Assembly: GCA_963920705.1 (NCBI GenBank)
Contig: OY987238.1
Location: 13,510,183-13,574,182, forward strand
Length of the DNA: 64,000 bases
Direction: 5' to 3'
Origin: Odiellus spinosus
Lineage: Eukaryota > Arthropoda > Arachnida > Opiliones > Phalangiidae
Shown here piece by piece: positions 39,501 to 52,068 of this stretch; positions within the stretch are counted from its first letter, which is position 1, and each line of letters opens with the position of its first letter. The notes under the pieces were generated by a model. That model did no database searches. It was not told the DNA's origin and was given only the letters and a program-made list of their open reading frames with translations. Made by a program: the position numbers and the translations under genes.

Positions 39501-42500
39501 AATTTGAAATATTGTTTCTTATATTTTAGACTAATTCTGGAAACGCGAATGATTCTTATCCATCGTTATACGTTTGAATACGAGTAATTTGTAGATAGAT
39601 AAAGCGGCGAAGGCTTATCTTCGGTTAAACCTTATACGTTTAACAATTATACGAATATAGAAATTTCATTGTTTTAGTTACAAACAATTTATCCGAAAAT
39701 AAAATATCTGAAAATATACAGAAGATAATGGATCGATCCGATTCCGAGCTCCACTGACATTAATTATTTTATCCTGCATTAGAACTTTAGAGGGATTTAA
39801 ATAAAATGTTACACAAACGTGAGATTCACGATGAAAGGAAATTGGAAAACAATATGTGTTGAGCAAAATTTTTCTCCCCTATAAGATTCCGTAAGAGGCT
39901 TTGTGGCCCCCCAAAGATTACTGCGAAAAAAAAAATGACTGAAATGTCTCAAAGAAAAGCAAATAGTGTTTCCATGTCTTTGCTCTTTGGAAAATAACCA
40001 AGAAGAATCAGATTCCAAACAATTACTTTGGCCGATGGCCAGCGCTTAACCTTGTTCGAAATAGACGAAGTAACCCAAAAATAACAAGATAGGTAAGCCC
40101 ATAGAATAGCCACACCTGTCGTGTTAGTTTAAAGGGAAACTTGAAGCTAGAATTTTTAGACACGCTTTACATTTTTAAATTAATTTCTAAAGTTTGGTAA
40201 AATTTGAATAAAAGTGAATATAAAATCGGACCAATCATATTATTTCAGCCTTCTAGAATACGTTCTTTGGCATCCGGTGATTCCGAAAATAAATTCAAAA
40301 GCATTTTTAGCTCTAAGTTTCCCTTTAAATTATTTTTTTAAGTAAAGTTTACATTATATTAGGGCGAGAGATTTTTCTAGAAAAGTGACATTAACAGATG
40401 CTTGCCAACACTCTTTGTTAAATATATTTCATCGTCTAAGTACTTGGAAAAGGTTTTTCTATCGTGTTTATTTACAGACATACACACGTACGTGTTTGTT
40501 CTGGGACCACGACCAGGTCTCATGCACAAAAGATAATAAAAAAAAAAAAAAAAAAAAAAACAATTTCTGGGTAATGCGCTTATATACAAAATTATATATA
40601 TATTAAAAATTGTGTTTTTTAAACTTTTATCAAACGTTATTTAAAGGGAGAATGCAACCTAAAAACAAGTGTTTTTTTATCGATTTCTTATAGTTTAATT
40701 AAACCTAATCCGACAGTAAAAAAATACAAATAAATATTAAACTAGAAATAAATTTAAAACTTACCCTGAAAATAGGCTTAGCTGGATTCATGGAGATATC
40801 AGCTGAACTCCCCCCGTATATAGCAACCAATGACATTGATCATGGAGATCACGCATTCCACATATAAGAGAGCCATCGATCAATGTCATTGGTCGGTAGT
40901 TCTTATACCCTCCATGAAGCTAAGCCTATTTCGATGTCATTGGTCGGTAGTTCTTATACCCTCCATGAAGCTAAGCCTATTTCGATGTCATTGGTCGGTA
41001 GTTCTTATACCCTCCATGAAGCTAAGCCTATTTCGATGTCATTGGTCGGTAGTTCTTATACCCTCCATGAAGCTAAGCCTATTTCGATGTCATTGGTCGG
41101 TAGTTCTTATACCCTCCATGAAGCTAAGCCTATTTCGATGTCATTGGTCGGTAGTTCTTATACCCTCCATGAAGCTAAGCCTATTTCGATGTCATTGGTC
41201 GGTAGTTCTTATACCCTCCATGAAGCTAAGCCTATTTCGATGTCATTGGTCGGTAGTTCTTATACCCTCCATGAAGCTAAGCCTATTTCGATGTCATTGG
41301 TCGGTAGTTCTTATACCCTCCATGAAGCTAAGCCTATTTCGATGTCATTGGTCGGTAGTTCTTATACCCTCCATGAAGCTAAGCCTATTTCGATGGTAAG
41401 TTTAAAATTTATTTCTAGTTTAATAATTGTTTTTAACGTTCTTATTGAATTTAAATGTATATTGAAACTTAAATTCAATTATAACGAAATTTAAATTCGT
41501 TATAAGTGATGTCTAATTGTGATTCGAGTCTTAAAAAACCATTTAAATCATCTTTTTTTAGTTTTTTTGCAATTAAAATTAATTTAATAACTTCTCCTGT
41601 AATTTGGGCTTACAGATAAGCATATTTTTGTACAACTTCTCAAAAAACGTGTTCGTTGGCTAGACGAATTTACAGGAGGAAATAATCCTTAGAGTTACAG
41701 GCGTAAGAAAACCTAGACCTTTAGAACGAAATTCGGATATAACGAAAGGAATTTCGTTAAAAAAATTAAATCTAGGTAAAATATAAATAAGCAATATTAA
41801 TTCCATAAGGATTCACTGCATGCACTCTGTTTAATAAAATTTATTTATTGATTACGAGAATGAAGCAATAGGTTTGAATCATACTCTGTAAATTAAATAT
41901 AGCGCAATGTCTAGCTCCTTGTGGATTTAATATTGCTTAATCTTAATGAATGAATAACAAATAAACTTATCAGACCGACTTCCCTCTTATCTTTAAAAAA
42001 ATCTAAGAAAAATTGGCACGTGATGTAAGCTGCAACTGAAACTAACCCAACTATAATCTTCGTGTATAAAAAAGGCTTATAAGGTTTACACATATACATA
42101 ATGTCATTTAAGAAGCATAAACAAGAGTCCAGATATTTTTATGGTGTAGTGTGCATTTTTTACGTCAGTAAAGCGCGTGTATCACGCTATTGGAGAATCA
42201 GAGGCGTCTCACTTCGAAAATACAACGCTTTCAAATTTTGTAGATCACTTAAAGTGAAGCTGTCACAATTCTTTTCGAATTCCCAAGGATTATATTAAGT
42301 TTTATAACTTCCAAATTAAAATATATAGGTAATAAATTTAATTTTACCGCTTTATGACGTAGAATGATCTAAAAAAATGTGATTATAATGATTATAAAGG
42401 AGTAATTAAAACCGTATCAAGTGCTAAAATGTCAGAGAATCAATATTGGCTGGAGATTTGTATATTTATTTCGAATAATGATATTTCCGAAAATGCAAGC

Positions 42501-45500
42501 GACATTTGTACCGAAAAATAAGAAAAAAAAAATTGACATCATCACTTTAAATTCATATTTTTCTTATTTATTAACCGATTTTGTTGTTTTTAATACTCCG
42601 AAAGTTTTATAATATATATATATATTTTCAAGGGATTTATTAAACTTTAAAATATCCTTAGTTGATGAGTTACTTTAAATTTAGAAACAACCTAATATTT
42701 ATACGTTGACCTTTGGAAATGAGATGAACTCCGAATAGCTAGGGGGTTCTCGAGTAGTTTCTTTATCATTAAGCTCTACTCCGTTATAATTCTGTCAAAA
42801 CTTTTGGCAGTTGCGTGAAAAAGAAAATAGGACGCCTAACGTAAATCAAAGCTGCATTTTATAAACTTAGTGGCAATTTTGAAAGAGTTGGTATTTTCAA
42901 TTGAAATAGCCCTTTTCCTATAATATAATTTAGACCCTTTTCAAGAGTGTAAGCTAATATATATAACCAGCTAGAGAACCTAATCTGAAAAAAAGAAGAC
43001 CGATTAGAATAGCCCGGGCTAGACATCAGACCGTCCACCATTTGACAAGCAATAAAGTTTATCATACGGAAATGACGTGATGATAGAATCTAGGACATAA
43101 TGGGATTACTCTTTATCTCCGCCTTTTACTCTATTGCTTCTAAAACAACGGAAGGAATATAATATACAAATCTTTCCTCGTGCATAAACATAAAAAAGGG
43201 TGGGTTCTAAGGCTCTTATTTTAACAATGGAGAGTTTTAGAATATATGGTGGAGGATAGAGCTCTCGTGTTTCGCTAAATTATAAAGAACTCGTCTTGAA
43301 TATCTCAAAAGCTTCTTGCCAAAGGGTAATACCCTATTTTCAAAGGAATAGTATAAATTTATTTTAAGATATTATTGTAGAACGTAATGTTAGCTTCAAT
43401 ATAAGATCTACTACGTTAAAATCGGTTAAATATTTAATAAGTTACGTAGAATTTTAACTAAGGACACGGATAAATCACGCTTCAAGTTTACAACAAGATA
43501 TATTACGATTGGTAACGTGGTTCTGGAAGTTTTGTCGTCAGAGCTTTCGATAGAGGAGAGAGGAAAAATATTGAAAAACTGGGTCCAGATCAGGGACGGA
43601 AATAAGCACAAGTCACTGGTCATTGTCCGATAAATTTTCCAAATGTCCGATAACTTTTTATTTTTAAGAGGGGGGTCACTGGACAAATGTCCGATAAAAA
43701 AAAGTACATTTCAATACAAGAAATGTAGCATTGTCCGGTAATTTTGTTAAATGTCCGATAACTTTTGAATTTTTAAGGGGGGTTACTGGACATTTGTCCA
43801 ATAAGAAAAATTCCTTATTTCCGTCCCTGGTCCAGATACGGAAGAATTTGAAATTGCCCTCTCTAGCGGTTGAGATTGGAACTAAGTAGGCGAACTTTCT
43901 AGACGTTTACGGGGGGTGATAATGTATCGACGGAATACCAACTCTCTCTAGCGAAACGAAGGAGCGTGTCTCGCCCGGCCGTAAATCGATTTCGAGTCTG
44001 ATTTATTTTATAAATAATATACCGATCCTGGCCCCCTTTCTGTACAAATTTCGAAGTATTTTGGGTAAAACCGTGGACTGAGAAAATTGGATTGGCTTCA
44101 TTGTCACCCGCAGTATGTCGTCTTATAAACTTGAAGGATTATTTACTTGTGGTTATATCATTATATTATATTGGCTCTAAAATTAACCAGCTGTTGGTCG
44201 TGGACATCTCTGAATGTCGCGATCGATCAGAACCACATTTAAAACAAACAAACCAATAATTAATAATCTAAATTAAAATTGCAATGTCGTTGTAATTAAA
44301 ATTTCTCCCGAGCTTTATTTAATTAAATAGTAAAGCTCTATATATAAATACTAAGGACGCTAAAAGGTCAAAGGGCACGTTTGTTAAGCTGCTTTGAGGG
44401 AACCAGTCTTATCCCCACGAAATGAGCTAATTAAAATAAGCTCAGAATCAGGTTAAAATTTCAGCCAGTAAGTATAGTAGGTAATGGTTCAAATGGAGCT
44501 AGCCAAGCTTCTCACCCGCTGATATTTCAACCTGAAGCTGACGTAGATACACTGTCTTTCTCTAAGGACGCTATGCCAAGCTTGAAACCAAGTTATTTTC
44601 CTATAGGATCGGGAAATAGTGTCTTTCAAAAGCCGACGAGGATCGTTCAATCATTGAAGTGAAAGGGGACCAAGGGCATCAGTATATGGCGTTTTTAGCG
44701 AATGATATAAGAGATAGATGCGTATAGCGATGTTCCTGATTGACTTTAATTGGACCTAATTAATTCTGAAAGTTAGTCTCTCGATCCCAAAATCAAAATC
44801 TTTCAACTAAAGTTGTTATAAAAAAATATCTTTGTTACTGTTATTAAATATACAGATAAATATTAAATAAATTTTCAAAGGGAGGATGAAACCTAACAAC
44901 CAGTGATTTTTTTATCGATTTCTTATCGTTTAAATAAACCCTAATCCAACAGTAAATTAAAATTACAAACAAATATTAAACTAGAAATAAATTTAAAACT
45001 TACCCGAAAAATAGGCTTAGCGGGATTCATGGAGATCCTGATAAGGTCTAGCAACCAATGAACGCGATTATAAGTCTCGTGGAGATCTCGCGTGAAGGAC
45101 AAGCCTTTGCTCATTGATAGCTAGACCTTACACGGAGGCAAATCAGCTGATCTCCAAGAATCCCGCTAAGCCTATTTTCGGGGTAAGTTTTAAATTTATT
45201 TCTAGTTTAATATTTGTTTTGTAAACTTTTTATCGGAGGATTAGGATTATTTAAACGATAAGGAATCGATTAAAAAATTATCTTATTAGGTTTCATTCTC
45301 CCTTTAAAGAGTCCCGATCGATTTTGCTCATTGGTTGGAGACTTTAAAGACATTTTAAATACTACATGAATCCTTGTTAAGCCTTATTTCCGAGTACAGT
45401 TATAAACTTAATCAAACTTTAGAATTAATCTAATAAATTGTCGCCAAAAACAAATTATTTGAATTTAATTTCATAAGCCCATATATTTCTTAAAATTTTA

Positions 45501-48500
45501 AGCTCTAAGGGATTATTCTGGGAAATCCCTTGCTCATTGATAGCTAGACCTTACACGGAGGCAAATCAGCTGATCTCCAAGAATCCCGCTAAGCCTATTT
45601 TCGGGGTAAGTTTTAAATTTATTTCTAGTTTAATATTTGTTTTGTAAACTTTTTATCGGAGGATTAGGATTATTTAAACGATAAGGAATCGATTAAAAAA
45701 TTATCTTATTAGGTTTCATTCTCCCTTTAAAGAGTCCCGATCGATTTTGCTCATTGGTTGGAGACTTTAAAGACATTTTAAATACTACATGAATCCTTGT
45801 TAAGCCTTATTTCCGAGTACAGTTATAAACTTAATCAAACTTTAGAATTAATCTAATAAATTGTCGCCAAAAACAAATTATTTGAATTTAATTTCATAAG
45901 CCCATATATTTCTTAAAATTTTAAGCTCTAAGGGATTATTCTGGGAAAACTAACGTTGAAACTAGGTAGAGGAAGGTATAATTACTTCGACACGAGATAC
46001 GTAGAAATAGAGCCGTGGAAAAATATATGAAATAATTGCGGTCAATTCTCTATGAAAGACTGGAATCTAACAATAGATATATGTACTGTATTTTATCCCC
46101 TAACTTCTCACACACTGTCGGATGCGACCTCTAGGGGGAAATTTATGACCGTCGTTACAATGTATATACTCCAACAGTTCTTGGACCAAAACGCAATTAC
46201 TCAATAAATATAACATTATATTTCATCGCCCTCTGTAGAAGACCAAGATATAAGATTTTTTAAAAAAGAACAATTGGAGTGGAATTGGTTTTTGAAGGGA
46301 TACTGTGACCTTTTTCAATTTTTTTAAGAACTTCGATTTGGAATAAGACATAATCGGAATAAGTCATAATTTTTTGGTGACACGAATTAGTCATAATCGG
46401 AATAAGTCATAATTTTTTGGTGACACGAATTAGTCATAATCGGAATAAGTCATAATTTTTTGGTGACACGAATTAGTCATAATAGGAATAATTCATAATT
46501 GGATTATGTCATAATCGGAATTAAGTCATAATATGAATTAAGTCATAATTGGAATTCAGTCATAATCGGAATAATTTATGAACGGAATAAGTCATAATTG
46601 GAATAAGTCATAATCGGAATTTAAGTCTTAATCGGAATAAGTCATAATTGGAATAAGTCATAATCGGAATAAGTTATAATCGGAGTAAGTCATAATCGGA
46701 ATTTAAGTCTTAATCGGAATTTAAGTCATAATCTGAATAAGTCATAATCTGAATAAGCCATAATCTGAATAAGTCATAATCTGAATAAGTCATAATCGGA
46801 ATAAGTCATAATCTGAATAAGTTATAATCGGAATAAGTCATAATCGGAATAAATTATACAAAACATTAACTAGAATAATTCATAACGGAATAAGCCACAA
46901 AACAATTAACAGGAATAACTTATAAACGGATAAAAATTGAAAATCTGGGTTACGAAAACGTAGTACTACCCCATTAAATCTAATCCCAAATTTATAAAAG
47001 ATAAATTATTAAAACTGGTAGATTTTCATGTTTGTTGTGATAAAAACAAACAAATCTGAAAGTAAACTTAGCTATCTCGATCAAATAAAATATTTACATG
47101 TTTTCCTTTACGCTATGATTATATTCTCAGCCTTAGAAGATAATAGGTTTTCAATTGGAAAACGTCGTTTTTTATTTGAATTTATACCCTTTGAAAGGTT
47201 GCAATTTCAAGATAAAACAAAAAGTCGCGAAATATAAAAAAAAAAAAAAAAATTGAATGTGAAACACGACTTATTCAAAAAGGTCCAAGAGCTTATATGG
47301 GTTGAAATAAAAATAGGAATTTCTTAGAACTCTTAGGATTCGAAAAGATGTGCTAAAAAAGGCAACATTCAAATAAACAATATATATTCTATCACTTGAA
47401 GAATTTAGAACAGTGTCATCGTGGACTGAATTTAACTTAGTTCAGTGTTCGATACAGAATAACCAATGATATGCCTTGAATTAAGACGAGTTCTCACTAG
47501 AGACTTAATACGCGTCTTTAACCCTTTTTGAAAGGTCAAACTATAACGATTTAGGATCAATTGAAGAGGTTTTTATGTCAATAAACGTGATTATTACATT
47601 ACAAAATAATTTTAACATCCTAAAATCTTCGAAAAACTGTTTCAAAGTGGGTAGTGTCAGAAGCCGATGAAACCCTCGGTAGATATTTTCGGAGCGGGAG
47701 TTCGTCGAGCGAATATCTCTAGCAGCCTCGGAGTTCGTCCAAAAAACGTTGTCGTTTGTGGAGAAAGAGAATTTCCAAGTAGGACCCCTTCTAACTCGTA
47801 AAATTGTGAAATTTACCCATACAGAGAGGAGCGCTATATGGAACATTGGAGTAGTAGACTTCAAAGGAGGATTTCATCGGCTTCTGGTAGTGTGAAAGAA
47901 ACTGACCTTTAACCTCTTTTAGCAAATTTCTTCCCTTTTAAACCCAAAAATATTTAAATTATAAATTTTCATTTAAATGGTTATTTAATTACCAAGGTAA
48001 CTAGTAAATTACCAGGATAAATTACCGATTTAGAACTTTATAACGGATCAATTCTATCTTATACGTTATCGAGTTTCTTGGTGAAACAAATTTATTTTCA
48101 ATGATTCAGTAATAAATATTGAATAAGTACCAAACTTGGATGTTTTATATTTGTAATTATAATTTTTGCCGTTTTTCCTTATTCCCCCTAACATTACTGT
48201 ATTCGTCTTTAATTCCGGAGCGTGGTTTGAACGTACCAAAATCGATAAAAAGCAAATATATAACAACTGAGAGATTGAAAAGGCGAATCAATGCTTAGTG
48301 TGGTCGAGTTCTTTTTTGAAAGAAATGATACAAGATAGGATACTGATCGCTTTTATATAGCGAAAAACCAGACTAGATATTATGCCACAAATTAAGGTCC
48401 ATTCTCATGTAAATTACCAATGGTCGTGCTACTGGGTTAAGCCACAAAACAGAACCGAGTTAAACCCATGCTCGAAGGAAAAATTTAAATATGGAAAAAT

Positions 48501-51500
48501 GATGCGAAAAGTTGGAAAAATGATGCGAAAAGTTGGAAAAATGATGCGAAAAGTTGGAAAAATGTGGGAAATTGTTTTAAAAAGGATGGACAATGTTGGG
48601 GAAATGTTGGAAAAATTTAAACTATTGGAAAAATGCTGCGAAAAGTTGGGAAATTGTAGGGAAATGTTGGGCAATGTTGGAAAAAATTTAAAACTACAGG
48701 AAAAACGATGTGAAAAGTTGGGAAATGTTGGAAAATTGTTGAAAAAAGATGGGATATGTTGGGAAAATGTTGGTAAAAATTAAAACTATTGGAAAAATGC
48801 TGCAAAAAGTAGGGAAATGTTGGAAAATTGTTGAAAAAAGATGGGATATGTTGGGAAAATGTTGTAAAAATTTTAACTATTGGAAAAAATGCTGCGAAAA
48901 GTTCTAAAATTGTTGGAAAATATTGTATGATGTTGAGAAAATATTGGAAAATATTGGAAAATTGCTGCAAAAAAATGGGGAAAATGTGGAAAAAATTTTA
49001 AACTATTGGAAAAATACTGCGAAAAGTTGGGAAATTGTTGGAAAATATTGGGCAATGTTGGAAAAATGTTGGAAAAATTTAAACTATTGGAAATATGCTG
49101 CGAAAAGTTGGGAAATAGAAAATATTGGAAAATTGTTTAAACAAGATTGACATTGTTGGATTTTTTCAATTTCTTGGAATTCAATTTATTTTAATTTTGA
49201 AAATGTTGGTATTTTAGATCAATCAAATTATTTAACGCAAACAAAATCTGGTCCTAAAATTCCCCTTTTTCTCGGGTCACCTTTTAATCTACTGGTCCAA
49301 TCTCATTTCTTTGGAACTTTGGTGAGCAAATAATATTATGATTGACAATTAAGGCGTTATAAAGAAGGGCGGCGTCATAAGACTCGCAAAGTCTCATTTG
49401 CATACGGACTAGCTTATTATTTTAATTAAGTTATCACCCGAAGAAAACTGCACGCTCCATTATACCTCGCAACAAAAAGCGTAAATTAATAACAACAAAA
49501 GTTGGCCGTCTTGGATCTTAAAGCTTTGAAGGAAGAAAACTAATTAAACTATGAATAACCCGGAAACGGAAATCTAATTTCGTACACACCTTCTAAAACA
49601 AAACACATTTGTATGGGTAAAAAAAGCCCGCTTTCGAGATAATTCTTCAAAGGTATTATGAAGTAAAGTCCCTATTGTTGGATTTCATTCTCCCTTTGAT
49701 TAAAACTAATCGCCTTTAATATTATTATTAATAAATATTTAAATTTAACATTATTTAAAATTTCCCACTAAACTAATTTCTTAAATTACATTAAATCGGT
49801 CGCGAACAAATTTAGGTTTAAGAAAAGTTAAGTTTATTTAAAGAATTAAAATAATAAAAGGTGACTATATTTTAAAAGCTCTGAAAGTATTGATCGAAAA
49901 GTTATGAAATCAACTTTTGTAATAAAATGTTCGAGAATTTTGTTGTAAACTAGTCTACAGTTAAGGCGGATGAATACTTAATATTAATCCCCGTATGATA
50001 AAGTAGTTATATTATAAACTATTGGTGAATACTACCGTAGAAATAATCAGTATGAGTTTGCAGTAAAGACGACTCTACATCTCAATGATTTCATTTCTTA
50101 CCGAGTTAAGTAAGAGTTTAGCATCGTTTGCTGGTGTAAACTAATCTCGCAAATGATGGTGTCGAGAATAACAGCGAAGGGGTTGTACTTTCCTTTGTAC
50201 TTGTCCATGAGTGCGCGTTTTACTTAAGTCAGGAAATTCAAGCGAGCTTGAAAATTACCGTACCATTAACAATGCCTTAGCGGATATGCAAATTTTTAGA
50301 TAATAGAAATGACGGCGTGTAAGGAACCTTCTCTGTTGGCACTGAGTACCAAGGCTAACTATAACGCTTATTATTGATATATTTAATGTCAACTCAACTT
50401 AGTCCAGTACGGGAATTACTGGAATTTCCCGAAGTAAATTTAGTTTCAAATGAAGTTGGAAGAATGGTAAAAGCTAAGGCGGATTAATACACAATGTTAA
50501 ATATCATAAAAATAATGAAAGTAATATTAGGATCTGACTAGCTTCTGAGAATGATAAAAATATTTTCAGGAAAACTTTTCGTTTATCAATTAATATTTAA
50601 AGTTAAGTTTTCATGGATTTTTCATGAACTCCAAGTGAAAATTGAGTAAATAAATAATAAAGTGATAGATCTTTGAGTCTTTGACATAAAAAAAATTACA
50701 CTAACAGTAAAAATACATTTTATAATCCCCATTTTCGAAATCTTTTCAAAGGGAAAATTCTTTATTAGGTTTCCACCCTGGGTCTCTCCAACAATAAAGT
50801 AATTTTCTTTTTCTTTTTTTATAACACGAGGTCCTTTTCGGTTTATTTTCGGGGCAAGAAAATATTTCTTCAGAATATTTTTACGCGTTTGTGGTCAAAA
50901 AAATAATTTACGATTGCATTTTATTCCTCTTTTTATTCGAATCTCTCTTTTCTCAAGATCCCCTCGCTGACTATATCAAAATTTAAATTGCACCTAGAAC
51001 GTTATTTTGTTCCCAATTTTTTTCGCAGCCAACCTACGTCATAGTTCGTCTCATTTTGAAACGTTTGTTCCTCCAAATAATACGATTTTGAAATCACGTC
51101 GTATTTCTTGTAGGGAGAATGAAAACCTAACAACAAGCAGGGTGACCACTGAAAATTTGAAAATCCTTTATAGGAAATTTCTTTGCGAAATATAGGAAAA
51201 TATAGGAAGGATTTTATGTAAAATATAGGATAAAATAGGAAGAAATAAGTGGAAAATATATGATAAAATAGGAAGAAATAAGTGGAAAATATATGATAAA
51301 ATAGGAAAATAATTAATTAAAAGTAGGAACCGTGTTTATTATCGCGTCACGACTCTCGGCACCGGTTTAAACACGGTATTAATATGATCCAATTGCTTAA
51401 ATAGTATGGAATTTTACAGACTATTTTAACTGGAAAATGTACGGTTAAGCTAAAATAATCTTATACAGCCACAGCTGACAGTATGATTTAGAATTTTACC

Positions 51501-51977
51501 CTTAACTAGAGATTTTGAGTACAAATATAGGAGATTATATAGGAATTTCCACTAAATTATTGGAGAAAATATAGGAAAAGTGGTCATTGGCTGGATTCCT
51601 GGAGATCCAGAATTTTTTAACATTGAAGGTTCAGCGACAAACTGAATGGAGATCTCGTCTTAACAACTTCTCTACTCATTGGTCGGATGAAACTTCAACG
51701 CGAAGAAATTCAAGATCTCCGTGAAATGATGTTTTTATTGACTGCCAATTATAGATTAAAATAAATTTAATAAAATTTAAATTAACAATTTTGGGCAAAC
51801 TTAGGCATCGTTAAGCGTGTATTTTGCAACTGAGATGAACTGGAGTTTTCATTTTTTTGGTCTAGAGATGAAAAAAGTGGCTAGTGCGTGCATTCGAGAA
51901 AGAAAAATTGATTTTAGATGCTAAAGTGAAATGAATTGGAAGATTTTTTTGGATTAAATTTTAGAAGAGAGAGAGAG

Positions 51978-52068
<91 letters not shown>

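Noticed and set aside
40830-41494. Plus-strand ORFs of 189 and 203 codons with repeated 17-residue units
   Set aside because: They arise from ten identical 51-bp repeats inside a MITE. The repeat is DNA-level and two frames are open equally, so neither is likely to be a protein.
47541-47864. 107-codon minus-strand ORF
   Set aside because: It lies across the 47658-47886 hAT-like MITE, and the partial copy at 52428 does not preserve the frame.
48382-49150. ORFs on both strands, K/G/M-rich and F/P/N-rich
   Set aside because: They follow a degenerate minisatellite with no domain or splice context.
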